DNA of 64,000 nt from Henckelia pumila (GCF_033568475.1 NC_133121.1:191234664-191298663); one strand, 5' to 3'; counted from the first letter of the stretch, positions 48,367-59,948 are shown. Notes: generated by a model from the sequence alone, not told the origin. Translations and numbers: made by a program.

Positions 48367-48513
48367 AATATCATGCACCCTAGTGTGCAGGATTCTCGTG
48401 AGCGATCACTAAAATTCACTAGTCGATTTTTGTACTTTATTTTTTAAAAAATAACTAAAACTCGCTGGTGGGATTTAATGGTCGCTCACGAAAATATATA
48501 TATATATATATAT
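48333..48513. repeat. Inverted-repeat element lying within a (TA)n microsatellite
   Basis: (TA)n at 48333-48361 and 48494-48513 enclose a ~130-bp core whose two sides are inverted copies: 'ctcgtgagcgatcac' near 48394 and its counterpart 'ggtcgctcacgaaaa' near 48480. A short palindrome (GCACCCTAGTGTGC) lies at about 48376. Confidence 0.6.
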
Positions 48514-48681
48514 GCTTGTACACACGATTAACTTAATCATCCCGTTAATCTTTTTTTATATACAATAAATATTGTTATTTTTTAAGTACATTGTTTAAAT
48601 GCTTTGATATGCCTTAAATGATGTTATTTTAGCGATAATTTTGACTTTTCAAAACTTCTGTTACAAATGGTATACGCTTAT

Positions 48682-49204
48682 TGGGAGTGTTCAAAACTTC
48701 GAATAAAACAAAAAAAATCATAAATTCAAACTGGAAAAATCAAACACCGAACCAAACAGAAAACTGGATTTTGAAATTTGGATATAAATGTTAAAACCAA
48801 AATTTATTTGGTTCGATTTTGGATTATATATGTCAAAACCGAACCGATCGAAAAAACCAAAATTTCATTAAATTAATAATTTTATTTATATTATATATTT
48901 TATGAGATGATATTTAGTGAATGAAGGATTATTTATAATAACTTTTAGTTGCTTACGATTTATTTAAGTCATTTAAACTTTGAAATTAAATATTTTATAA
49001 ATAAATCATGTAAAAAGATAACATATTATATTTAAATATATATTTATATTATTAATAAAAATAATTGTATCAAAACCAAATTAACCCTCTGAAATAACGG
49101 AAACATTTTGGTAGAAAATCGAATCGAACCGAAGAAAAACGGTTCAGATATCGAATTATATATTTCTAAAATAAAAAAATCGAACCGACCGAAAAACACC
49201 CCTA
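48682..49204. mobile_element. hAT-like non-autonomous element
   Basis: The left end 'ttgggagtgttcaaaacttcg' and right end 'cgaaccgaccgaaaaacacccctac' are near-inverse (GGGAGTGTT / GTAGGGGTGTT on the minus strand). The interior is rich in 'aaccgaaccga' and 'ggttcgattttgg' words, the pattern of abundant asterid hAT MITEs. No target duplication could be fixed. Confidence 0.55.
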
Positions 49205-49545
49205 CATGCCAAGAATATTTTTGATCTGAACTCCGACTTGCCCCACATCATATTTCAAATTCACCTCACCCTAAAATTTAACAAGTTCAATCCGAGTTCA
49301 ACCAAACAATCATTAAATATTTCAAATTTCGAACATACACAATAAAACATCATCAAAAAACTTAATAGGTTTTGTAATGTTCTAGATTCAACAACTGTTC
49401 AGGAAGTCAATCATCTCACAATTGCTCCAACTCGAGCATGTTTAAATTTAGAGTTCTTATGTGATGCATGAGCTCCAAAAAGAAAATATATTCTATTGAT
49501 ATTAGTAGTACCTATCAAATTGAGTAGGAATTTTTTTACACGGTC

Positions 49546-50041
49546 TCACTGATCTATATGCGTAAGACGGGTCAACCCACCCCATATTCATAATATATAC
49601 TATATTATAATAGTTTCAACCCTTATATTAACCGTTTTCGGTGTATCAAATTACACCAAACATTCTTTTCAATTTACTCCTAAATTTAACATACATCTCT
49701 TTTATGTTAGATCTTAAATGACTAAATTATTTCCACTTTTCTCTAACATCATTATGGTCTTTTATCCCCGCCTCCTTTTTCAAATTTCATCATTTATCAA
49801 TTCTTATTAAATTATCTACATAATTTTTTTACAATTTTTCTCTACTTTATATCAAAACTCTCATATTTTTTCACCGTAATATTTTACATTTTTAAAAAAA
49901 TAATTAAATTGTACAGCACGTGAAAATCACGTGTCACGGTCGCTAGTGAAAAATAATATATTTGACATAAAAATTAATATTTTTTATGAGTTTGGTCAAA
50001 TAGGAGATTTGTCTCGCAAAATTGATCTGTGAGACCATCTC
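49546..50041. mobile_element. MITE-like element with 'GGTCTCAC.GATC' inverted ends
   Basis: Left 'acggtctcactgatctatatgcgtaagac' and right, on the minus strand, 'atggtctcacagatcaattttgcgagac' are inverted copies about 500 bp apart. Similar decayed words recur at 56600-57040, so it is a repeat family in this genome. Confidence 0.55.
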
Positions 50042-50376
50042 CGTTGGATCGTAAATGTGTGTAGAGGAGGGGTGAATACACACTTCAAACTTTTTCTACT
50101 TCAAAAATTAGTTCAGTTGAATTGTCAACTGAACCACTTGTTCTTCCTTGGCTGTCAATGTCAGTTAACCAACAGTAGTTGTACGAAAAAAGGTCGACTG
50201 ATAGATAAGAACACTGTAAGACTGAAAATAAATAACACTAGAGATTATTTCTAGATGTTCGGGGACTTAAAAACTCTTACGACAACCCTTATTCTTATCA
50301 GAAAGTTTTGCACTAGAATAATTTGAGAAATACAAGAACTTTATAACACCATGGTTCAGTTAGGACTTATACACTA
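50042..50376 (+). repeat. Copia-LTR-like fragment
   Basis: Starts 'gttggatcgtaaatgtgtgtag' then 'aggaggggtgaatacacac', the theme also seen at 6676. It ends abruptly where a Gypsy LTR begins at 50377. No coding part. Confidence 0.45.
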
Positions 50377-50930
50377 TGTAGTAGCCCGATTTCCCATTTT
50401 ACAAGATTAATTGACTAAATATGATTAAGGAAGAGATTAAGGGATTAAAATAGATTTAATTGAAGAAAATTGAAAAATGGATTCAGGTGAGATCGGACCG
50501 TCTGATCTCCCCTTGTTAGGTGTCAAACTGGAGTCAACACGAGGCAGAGATCGGACCGTCCGATGAATTGGCGGGATAGATGTCACGAGATTGAGACACG
50601 TGGCAAGTGAGTGCAAATCAGATCGTCCATTGGTAGGATCGGAGCGTCCGATCTAGGCCTATAAACATAGGGTCCGAAAATCAGAATTCTTTCCAATTCA
50701 CATAGTATTTCTCGTCTCTTAAGTGGTTTAGGGGATTTCTAGCCATAGTAGTCGAGGGGCAGGCCTTGGAGAAGCATCCGAAAGTCTTAGCGAGGTTATG
50801 CCCAAGTTCTGGGTCTAGCGACATCAAAGGGCTGACGACGGACGAAGGTATAGCTCTTGCTCCTTATAGTAAATAGGGAGTATGCTATAGCTTATCAGTT
50901 TGGGAGTTATCTATGCGTCCTTGAAGTGTT
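50377..50930 (+). repeat. Tekay-like LTR fragment, plus orientation
   Basis: TGTAGTAGCCCGA matches the minus-strand start of the LTR ending at 38317 (TGTAGTAGCCCGA). The fragment shares downstream features of that family, such as 'ccttatagtaaatagggagta', but switches to another LTR-like sequence at about 50930. It contains GATCGGACCGTCTGATC, GATCGGACCGTCCGATG and GATCGGAGCGTCCGATC. Confidence 0.75.
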
Positions 50931-50969
50931 AGAAGTCAAAAAGAGTGAAGAAAATAATTTTGGGACAGA

Positions 50970-51145
50970 GGATGTCTCGCCCGAGCACCACATTTTACCG
51001 CTCGAGCGAGATGAGTATAAGATTTCAGGCGGAGTTGTTCTCCCTCAAGCGCGGGTTTTGTCCGCTCGAGCGAGCTCGGGAAAATTTGCGAGACAAAAAC
51101 TTCTCCGCTCAAGCGCGGGTTTCAACTGCTCGAGTGAGGTGGAAT
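50970..51145 (+). repeat. Three CTCGAGCG hairpin modules
   Basis: CTCGCCCGAGC..GCTCGAGCGAG (50974-51010), CCCTCAAGCG..CGCTCGAGCGAG (51042-51075) and CGCTCAAGCG..GCTCGAGTGAG (51104-51136). The layout matches the trio in solo LTRs A and C but the bases differ. Sequence 51146-51680 is AT-rich with no assignment. Confidence 0.75.
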
Positions 51146-51687
51146 TTTCGAGGAATTTAAACACACTTCGGCGTGTTGTGTGTGTTTTTGAGTATTTTAA
51201 TATTTTATTATATTTTGCTATTTTTTAGAGTTCTAAGCCTACTAGGAAACTTTCTAAAAGATATCTTGATATCTTTAGGCAATATTTTGATATATCTTCT
51301 ATTTTTTATTGTAAACTATAACTACTTTGTTTATTTTTCATTAATAATAATTCAAATTCAGTTTATACACAATATTAAAATTCTCTCAAAAATTTTCTTC
51401 AAAGCTTTGCTTTGGTTATTGAAATCAAACTTTTCACAGTTTAATTACTTGAAAAAGTTTGTCAATTGATTTCTCACTGAAGATTGTCAAATACAAGTTA
51501 TCTGAAGGTTTTTTTTTTGGTTTTGATTGTCGTGATTTCTGTTGTTAATCGTTTTGTCGATTAAAGGTGAAAATCCAAATTTTATCAGTTTTACTTGTTT
51601 CAAAGATTGGAAAAAACACTTTGAATCTTTTGTTTATTGATTTGAGGGTGCGATTTAATTTATAATCGTGTTTGCTTATCATTATCA

Positions 51688-52215
51688 AGAGGATTCATAT
51701 CATTCATCCTAGTGTTTCTCCTTGGAGAGCGCCTGTTCTATTCGTGAAAAAAGAATGATGGGTTTATGTGTCAGTTCATTGACTATTGCCGGTTGAATAG
51801 GATAACAATCAAGAATAAGTATCTCTTGCCTCGTATAGACCGTTGTTTGATCAGTTGCAGGGTACTTCAGTTACTCAAAGATTGATTTGAGCATGCTTAA
51901 CATCTGAGGATTGTGTTGCAGACACTTCGAGAAAAGTAATTGTACGAAAAGTTGAGTAAGTGTGAATTTTGGCTAGATCGAGTGGTATTTCTTGGCCACG
52001 TTATATCTAGGGATGGAGTTTCTGTATACCCGAGCAAGGTTGAGGCTGTATTTAATTGGTCGCGTCCGATGACGGTGGCTGAGATCCGTAGTTTTCTGGG
52101 TCTAGTAGGATATTATCGTCGCTTTATCGCAAATTTCTTGCAGCTAGCTCGACCTCTGACACAACTTACTCGAAAGGGCGTGAATTTTGAGCCAGAATTC
52201 GGGAAAGATTTTTGA
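51688..52215 (+). pseudogene. Gypsy RT fragment with internal deletion
   Basis: Begins with a decayed [15 protein letters not shown] block, continues with FDQLQGTSV (about 51850), lacks the catalytic YIDD region, and resumes with KLSKCEFWLDRVVFLGHVIS and IRSFLGLVGYYRRF (51946-52130). It stops at 52213, abutting pararetroviral sequence. Confidence 0.85.
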
Positions 52216-52870
52216 CCAAGATCTGATCGAAAGCATGTTGCAGAGACAAGTCCAAGTGGTGAAGGGACCTCAAAATCCAAGTATTCTCCGAGAAAATTAG
52301 AAGAAAACATGTGACTTAACCACTACAAGAAGGGATGGACCATTTAGAACCACCCATTAAAAGACGTTGCCACCAATATGTCATCAGAAAACCTGCAAGC
52401 AATAATGTAAGAAGGCATCTACAAGTTTGAAATCTGGATTTCAAATCCGAAGAGGACTCCTATAAATACCAAGCAGAAGGAAGATGAAGACATCGATCAT
52501 TCTCTTTATTTTTCTTCAAAACAAAATTTTAGTATTTTCTTTCAACTTTTGCGCATTGTATTTTTTCTATTATTAGTAGCTCAACCAGTAATCTCCTCCT
52601 CTGCAGGAGGTACTGATGTAATAATATTTAGTATGTCTAAATAAAATTCCAGGTTCTGCCCTCTCATATTGATTTCATTTACAAAATTAAGTCTATTACA
52701 ATAAATCTTGATGTAGGAAACGAAACGTGGCTGTGTTAGGTGCTGCTGAAGGAATCTATGACATGAACCATCGGTTGCGACCATGTGGTTAGACTTTGAG
52801 GAACGGTCTGTGAAATCTGATGGATACAACCCGACTGAAATTTGGTCAAAGAGGTACTACCCTTAGTTCA
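52216..52870 (+). mobile_element. Second endogenous pararetrovirus piece: intergenic/promoter region
   Basis: Homologous in inverted orientation to 18350-18900: matching segments include 'tctggatttcaa', 'aaaggaagatga', the TATA box and 'gccctctcatattga'. No coding domain is present. Two copies of the non-coding region in one 64-kb window show the family invaded more than once or was duplicated. Confidence 0.65.
52460..52468 (+). promoter_or_regulatory. TATA box of the second pararetroviral copy
   Basis: CTATAAATA followed after ~30 bases by a conserved 'cattctctt' start-region word shared with the first copy. Confidence 0.5.
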
Positions 52871-53722
52871 TTTTACGGAAACATAACGGGCTAATTGAAA
52901 AAATAAAAAATAAAAATAAAAATAAAATAAAAAAGTAAATCAAAATGAAGAACAAGTGTAATATAGGAACTGTTCAAATTAAAGGACGATTTCAGGTCAA
53001 AATTTAGGAAAGGAACATAATTAGCACAAAAAATATTTGAAGGACGAGAAGGAAAAATAAGAAAACAATAAGGATATTTTAAGGTATTATCTCTTAAAAT
53101 TCTGAGATTTTTTATATACTATTCAGTACTAAAAGCTCAAGCATGAACTATGAGACAATGTCCTTGACTTTTTTTTCAAAAAGTATTGGTCAGATAACAA
53201 TTTTTACCCTTAATCAAGGACCTTTTGTTTTAAACTAACAATCAGTACTCGAGAATACATGTACCAGGCCCACAAGGTCAAGTTGTCCTTAAATTAATTG
53301 TTTTCGTGTTTTAATTTTTAAAATTAATAATTAGATGCTGATTTAATTGCTTACTTTGATCATAAATGACACATTTGAACGTTCATTTTTTCCCCCACAA
53401 TATGAGTTACGTTCTCGGAGAATTACTCAGGTCGAGCTTCAGCTCAAAAAAGCCTACTCTACCAGGCTGGGATGCTATTTTTTGTTAAAGCAAGATACCA
53501 CTCGAACTCGAGACGGCTCAATCACACCCTTATTTTAAACAAGAAATAACATTGATTTCATAATACAGGTAATTTCAACTAACACCACGTTTGAAGAAGT
53601 GTGAAACCTCACCTCACTTTAAATACCTAAGAATCAATCCCTGTACAATACGAAATTAATGAAAAGTCACTTAAATGTCATCAAAAGATTTAAAACTTCG
53701 AAACCAAGTGAATAAAACTTGT
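52871..53722. other. Spacer and probable 3' UTR of the C2H2 gene
   Basis: AT-rich with A-runs at 52900-52940. No element recognised. The final ~200 bases are likely the 3' UTR of the gene ending at 53723. Confidence 0.4.
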
Positions 53723-54466
53723 TCAAAGTTTCAAATTTAGATCAGGAAGCCATGAATCTGTTCTCTGAGGAGTTCCCATTGCTACAAAACTTATTTCTGA
53801 ACTCTGTCCATGTCCTTGATAGCATTGATTTTCCTCCATTTTTCGAAAGCTACCGGGCCAAGAAAACTCGGTATTATCATACTCCATGAACACTGGCAAC
53901 CCAAAATAACCTTGATCGGTGAACCTCGAGCCACCTCGTATTCCGTTTGAGGCCCTCTCGGCAGGCTGCAGGATTTGGTGGTGCATAGACGAGTGAGCTT
54001 CGATCCCAAGAGATTGAAATGCCGAACCGTGGAGTGGTAGAGATGATAAACTGGCATATCTATCCGAAAACATGCCCATTCGCATAGCCCTTTTGGCTAA
54101 TGTCCTTTCTCTCTTGTGTGCATTCTGGTGTCCTCCCAATGCTTGTGAGCTGTAGAACTTTCGGCAACAGTAATTGCACGAGAAAACTCGGTTACTGGAC
54201 CGAGGATAAGGGGCTGTGTTATCGTTTCCATCAGTGTCTTTTGACTCGGCATCGCTGCTGTTGAAGCCGAGCGTGAGGTCGAGGGTAATGGGCATCATGT
54301 CCGGATGATGGGTGGTATATTCTTTGGAATGGAAGCTGTTTTTTATGGAAACAGTCGAGGATACTGGGCTGCTGCCTTCGGATTCATCCTCTGACTCGAG
54401 GTTCAGATTCGTGGGATTCATGTTGGAAGAGTAACAAAGTAGAGATTGCACACCTGGCATTATCAA
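53723..54466 (-). CDS. C2H2 zinc finger EAR-type repressor, ZFP1/3/4-like
   Basis: One uninterrupted frame of 247 codons. The likely start is the second Met (54421, 232 residues), as the homologous N-terminus begins with an acidic MNPTNLNLESEDESE-like segment and its ATG has A at -3; the first 15 residues may be leader, and a possible intron acceptor (cag) lies at the 54466 end. One plant-type finger with Cys97, Cys100, His113, His117 and the invariant QALGGH (108-113) followed by AHKRERTLAKR. Two repression motifs: LDLTL at 62-66 and the C-terminal DLNL in SWLPDLNLKL. This fits the small-nuclear-repressor family of Arabidopsis ZFP1, ZFP3, ZFP4 and ZFP7, which act in hormone and light responses; which member cannot be fixed. 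The gene is intact and without transposon insertions. Confidence 0.9.
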   Translation of the reverse strand: MIMPGVQSLLCYSSNMNPTNLNLESEDESEGSSPVSSTVSIKNSFHSKEYTTHHPDMMPITLDLTLGFNSSDAESKDTDGNDNTAPYPRSSNRVFSCNYCCRKFYSSQALGGHQNAHKRERTLAKRAMRMGMFSDRYASLSSLPLHGSAFQSLGIEAHSSMHHQILQPAERASNGIRGGSRFTDQGYFGLPVFMEYDNTEFSWPGSFRKMEENQCYQGHGQSSEISFVAMGTPQRTDSWLPDLNLKL

Positions 54467-55560
54467 TCAAACACGCGAATTAAATCTTTTAAACCACAGA
54501 ACAACCAACAAAGCCAACAAAAACAATTACTGCTCGCCCACCCTATCATCCGTTATTTTCTACTCAACTCAGGTTGATCAAACAACCGTTCACGGGAGCA
54601 AATAACAAAGTCTTTTAGCAAAGCGAGTGATTCTAACAAAAAGTTTTAACAACACTGAAGTTAACTGAATCTATGAGACGAATGACACAAAACAGATAGA
54701 TTTAACATCAATATAAGATGAAAAAGTTCAGCACAGAACAACGAACAAAATGTATTTGTAAGCTCTACAGTTCAAACCAGATTTAGTCTATGATGTGTTT
54801 GGAGAAAAGGTGGTATAATTGGGTGAATCTGTTGCCCAGAGACGTAAAAGCTTTCTTGTGACAATACTTTCAAGATCTGTCAAAGATTGGCCTACAAATG
54901 AACGAGTGTTGTTATTTATTAAAGAATTTCCCTGTTTTTGCACTTGTTTTCTTCCGATTAACTGAAAAGTAAGAGACATCTAAGCTCGAGAAACATCGGT
55001 ACCGCACTGAAGTAAATATGAATCAAAACCATCATATTCCATCTTCTGATAAGATTCAACAGATCAAGAATCTGACGTTTTGATCTAGAAAACAAGAACA
55101 AACACATTTTACACTAAAACCCAATAGAAGTTCTCAGTCTAAAGCAAACTTTACAGGAAAAATCAGAAAAGGGATCATTTTTAACAGGCAAGAAAAAGCA
55201 CCCAAAAAAAAAACGGGAGAAAGAAAGAGCAGAAGCCACTCACAAAGCCCAAAAAAAGCAGGAAAAACCTTGAAACAGCAGACGCTAATCAGGAACAGTA
55301 ATGAAAAGACAGATGAATGAACATCATGGTATTTACCGAAAAGAGGTTGGGATCGAGAAACAATGGAGATAAGATCATTTTGGGGAGAGAGAACGAAGCA
55401 TATATGTATTGGGGCGCAGCAAGAAAAAGCAGGGAGTACGAAGTGTCAGTCCCACTAACACACAAACAAACTAGTGTTTGGGCTCAAAGGATCCACCACC
55501 CCCACTTCCAACAAAAAGTAACAAAAATCATTGCTTTGTATTGAATATTTCCAAAATTTT
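54467..55560. other. Upstream region of the C2H2 gene
   Basis: Moderate AT content, no repeats. A 5' UTR intron is plausible between about 55270 and 54470 (acceptor at 54451-54466 region), common in this gene family, but donor and start cannot be proved from sequence. Confidence 0.35.
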
Positions 55561-57257
55561 AACATGGGCGACTATATATCTCTATTAATTAAATCATAGT
55601 TGGTCAGTGTCTATATTTAGTATTTCATTCGTGTCAATTATATACATCACATTCTTAATATACCCCTATTTAATTTAAGTTATTGTGTATATTGGAAAAA
55701 TTAAAAAAAAATCTTATTAAATGGATTAAGATAGTGTTTAAAATTATTTCAAAAAGTGATCATAAACTTTACTTTTACAATTTTTGAATTTGGATACAGA
55801 ACAAATAGCTTAAAAAACATTTAAATGAGTCCATTTTTAAAGTGTTTTATTTTTTAAAAAATAGAAGTTGAACCAATTTTGGCGTTTTTTGGATAAATAT
55901 TAAAAACTGATTTTGTTTTTATTTTTAAATAGAATTAGAAGTAGAATGCAAAAAACTGAAATTATATCTTTTAAGAATTAAAAACAAATTTCATAATCAC
56001 TTATGTTTAAAGGTTACAAACAATTTCTAAATTATTTAGCAACTTTTTTTTTTCAAACAGTCTATAACCTGTCAAAATAATTATTTGACAGCTTATAAGC
56101 TGTTTTTAAAAGTAGGATGTCCATAATTTTTGAAAAAAATCTTATTTTGATATATTACTTCTCTGTATTATCCTTATATATTTTATTAAATTTTCATCAT
56201 GTCCTATGCTTATTTTTTCCTATTTATCAAATTTTTTTTCTAAATTAAAATAAAAATATTTTAATTTTTTTAAAATATGTTTAATATTTATGATAAATTT
56301 TAAAATTATATTTGTATATATATTACTATTTACATTACTTTCATAGTATTATACAATTTTGACAATTTTGACATAAAAAATCTTATAATACCAAATACAT
56401 TAGTATCTTTAAGTTGTTTCTCTTGGGTTGGCTTCTCAAACCAAACGTAAAATTCTATCATTTTTTTAAAAAAAAAAAACATTATTTTAAGATTTTTTTG
56501 AAAACCGCTTTGTAATCAAATAAAATATTTCTTTTGAATAAAAAAAAGTGTTTTTTCTTTGTTGACTTCTTCAACCAAACACACTATTTTCAAGTATTTG
56601 TAAATACTATCTAAGTCTCTTATCAACTGTATCATGAATCTATATTCGTAAGAGTAGTCTACCAAGTCAATACTTGGAGTGAGAAGTAATAATTTTGATA
56701 TAAAAATCAATAATTTTCATGCAAATCAGCATATATTACACAATGTTTCTTTATAATATAACTAACAAAAATATGATATTTTTTTAGTGAGAAATACTTT
56801 GAACATCAAAACTAAAACTTTTCACAAGCCGAGTCAGAACAGGTCGAAAATCCTTTTTCATGAGTCAAGCCGAGACTGATTAAGTCCAAGATCTATCTCA
56901 CATAATTATACGTTGAGACGACCACATGGAAATTCTCGTGCATTAGATAAGGGTAAATCGGATGTTCAATAGTTTTACGAATCTATATCCGTGATATAGG
57001 TTGACCTAATCCATATGTATAGCAAAAAATAATAGTTTCGATATAAAAAATAATACTTTTCAATAAAATTAGCATATATTACACCATATAATTTTAACAT
57101 AAAAAGTATTATATTTAATTCAAATCAACATATATTACATCATATTTCTTCGTAACTAACAAAAAATTATATGTTTTCTGTGGAAAATAAAACTTTTAAC
57201 ATAAAAAATGCATGATATTTTTATGGGTCACATATTACTAGCGTGAATATTTATTAT
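55561..57257. other. AT-rich spacer with decayed MITE words
   Basis: 56600-57240 contains repeated 'gaatctatatycgt', 'catatattacaccat' words of the family at 49546. Otherwise nothing is recognised. Confidence 0.4.
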
Positions 57258-57781
57258 TATGGGCGGACCCAATAAGGGTCCAGGGGAGGCATAGCCCCTC
57301 TCAATTTTTTTATATAAGTATTTATTATATTACTTTTAATATTTATTTAATAAAATAAAAAATCGAATAGATCAATTGTAGTCACATTTGTGATATATAT
57401 CGAAAAAAATATATTTAGCAACTTATTAAATGATTGTATAATGAATTATTATGAATTGATGTAATATTTTAAATTTTTTACTCGTATTTTCGTTAATATA
57501 AATTATATTTTTGTGATTTTATATGAATTGTGCCCAATGACGGAACCATGTTTTTATTCATACCCGGATTAGAATTTTTTAAGCCATCTATTTTTTATAG
57601 GTTGAGCTTGTATTTTTTCATTTTTAAAATTGGGTCACCGAGCTATTGAAAAATTAGACTAAATTGAATGTATAAAAAATAAGAAAAAAATTGGGTCACC
57701 CGAGCTACCGCCCGGGCGGAGCAACACATGCTCCACCCTTGACTTTGCCCCCCTTGAACAGAATTTCTGGATCCGCCCCTG
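57258..57781. mobile_element. hAT-like non-autonomous element ('GGGGCGGATCCAG' type)
   Basis: Left end GGGCGGACCCAATAAGGGTCC; right end on the minus strand CAGGGGCGGATCCAGAAATTC. This pair of ends is widespread in plant genomes. About 520 bp, no coding frame. Confidence 0.6.
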
Positions 57782-57795
57782 TTTCTTATTATGTG

Positions 57796-58715
57796 TGTTA
57801 GAACAAGTTTGGGTGTTTGAAAAACTATTTTAGAACATCATTTGAACTGGTTAAAACACGAGTCATATGAAGTGGTCCAGTCAAAGAATAGAAGAAGCAG
57901 TCTAGTCAAAGTATCTTCACTTATTCTCAACCAGTTGAAGAACCAGTTCATATAATCAATTTTAATACATCAGTAAAATCAAAATTCTGATCAAGACTGT
58001 TCTAAGAATAAACTGCTCCAGGCCAACTGCTCAAGTTTTGACTGCTCCAGGCCAACTGCTCTATAAAGTCTAATTATCCGACTGCTCAAATATCTATAGA
58101 TGATGAATACATTTAGAAGATAGAGTCATTGTAATTCAAACACCTTCATTAAATATTGTGAATAATAATTAACTACATCGACGCCTTGCATTTATGAAGA
58201 CGTGCAGAAGTTCAAGAGACGTTTTAGACAAGTATTTATGAAAACATAAAGAAGAACATTGCTCAAGCATGTATATATATATATATATTTATATTTAAAG
58301 GATGCTAACAAGGGATAAGTGATAGATACACACAACAACTTACAAGCCATCTAAGCATTTTTCGAGCACTTTGCAAGAAATATATTACTTGATCATATTG
58401 TCCACTCATCATAGATACATATCAAATCTTCAAGGATCATGAAGGGCGGAAAGACAACTCCCAACTGCTCTTTTCAAACAGGAGAAGAGGAGTTGCTCAC
58501 CTGTTTAAATCTTATGATTCATTTAAACTAATTTTACTTCACTTGTTACTTCGGCGTTAAGACGTGTTGTCTTAACTTGTATTGTGTACTAGGAGTTTTG
58601 ATCTAGGCAAGGGGTAAGTCCTACGATTGGAGTAGGTGTATTACAAGACTTTGTAATAACCAATATCTTCTAGTATAACCTTTTCTATGAGGAAGAAGGA
58701 GTGACGTAGGAGCAG
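57796..58715 (+). mobile_element. Probable solo LTR of a Copia element
   Basis: Begins TGTTAGAACAAG and contains, near the right, 'aggcaaggggtaagtcc' and 'ggagtaggtgtattacaag', a combination common in plant Copia LTRs. TTATGTG stands at both borders (57789-57795 and 58716-58722), but the LTR does not end in CA at the exact border, so the boundary is tentative. A tandem word 'ctgctccaggccaactgctc' is duplicated at about 58014-58062. A small TA tract lies near 58272. Confidence 0.5.
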
Positions 58716-58718
58716 TTA

Positions 58719-59900
58719 TGTGACGCCTAAAATCCAATCTACTAAATCTCATGCATTTAATTTAATAAATATTAAGATTATTATATTTAGGTTTAATTGA
58801 TTTAAATTCTTTATTTGAATTATGTGCTAATAAAATATTTTTATTATTTATTCAATGATTTTATTGTACTAACTATTTAATTAATGTTTTTAATTGTTTA
58901 AGTTTATTTGTCAAAATGATTTTAACTGTTTAGCTTATTTGTTTAAATATTTTCGAGTGTCAAACTTATTTATTTTAAATAGCCTTAGTTTAGCGGTTAG
59001 TTATTTTAAAATATTTTAAATTATTTTAAATGTCTAGCTTATTTATTTAAATCATTTTTAATTGTCCAAATCATTTTAAAATTTTTTATTTTTGCTTGTG
59101 TATTTATTTAAATTTCTTTTAAACGTTAGTCTAGTTTGTTTAAATTATTTTAAATCGCTCTGCTTGATATTTAAATATTTTACTCGTTGCCGTGACATCT
59201 GAATATTTAAAGTGTTTAATTCTTGGATTTTTGAAATTAAGTATTTGTAGAATGTGGGTCTAACACTTATAGAATACTACATATTATTTTATGGATTATG
59301 TTTCTTACCCACTTAATCTTTTGTGTTGAACCGACCCAATATAGGAATTTTCCCGGCTCAAGTTCACGGCCCATTAAGGGATTACGCCTGAGCCCAATCA
59401 CTCGGCCCAGTTTATTTCCTTCCCCTTCCCCAAGAATTTAATCGATACAGACTTCCCATTTGCGGGCTGGTTAAAAAAGTATGATTACTTTGTGAAGTAT
59501 TTAAAATAAAGAGATGTTGACTATTTATTTTAAAAAACAGGGAGTTGACTCATTTGAATTAAAATTAAACCTAATAAATAAATAAATTAAAATAATTAAC
59601 AATGTCAGGAGGTTTATTATTTGTTTCTTCCCCCCCAATTTGCCAAATTCTCCCGCAAAAGAAACGGGAAACCTATAAAAACCTGCAATCTTCTTCATTT
59701 TTCTCTTCATCTGGATGCTAGTCCTTGAGCTGTGAAAAAAACCTAATCTATTTCAAACATCTTCTATTGCTCATTCATCTGTATTTGAAACAAAATTTTA
59801 TCAAAGTACAAGCGCAAGTAAGTTTTCTCCATTCTTGTTTTTTAAGAGAGTTTTGTCCATTATTGTTGAATGTAAGCATTTATCTGATTTAAGTCGTTAT
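58719..59900. other. AT-rich sequence starting like a Gypsy LTR
   Basis: TGTGACGCCTAAAATCC at 58719 resembles a plant Gypsy LTR start, but no matching end was found. 58900-59200 has imperfect repeats of 'tagcttatttgtttaaat'. 59640-59900 is less AT-rich and may be leader sequence for the transcript at 60395. Confidence 0.35.
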
Positions 59901-59948
59901 TCTTTTCATTTAGCAAGTGCAAATAAAAAAAATGATGTGTTGGAATCT

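Noticed and set aside
50857..51228. 123-codon open frame in the LTR mosaic
   Set aside because: It crosses a junction between two LTR types and covers the hairpin modules; no motif or homologue recognised.
52216..52870. A host promoter for the C2H2 gene
   Set aside because: It lies downstream of that gene on the opposite strand and matches the pararetroviral non-coding region at 18350-18900.
58719..59340. Solo Gypsy LTR beginning TGTGACGCC
   Set aside because: No matching end or 5-bp duplication could be found, so only the start-like word is noted.
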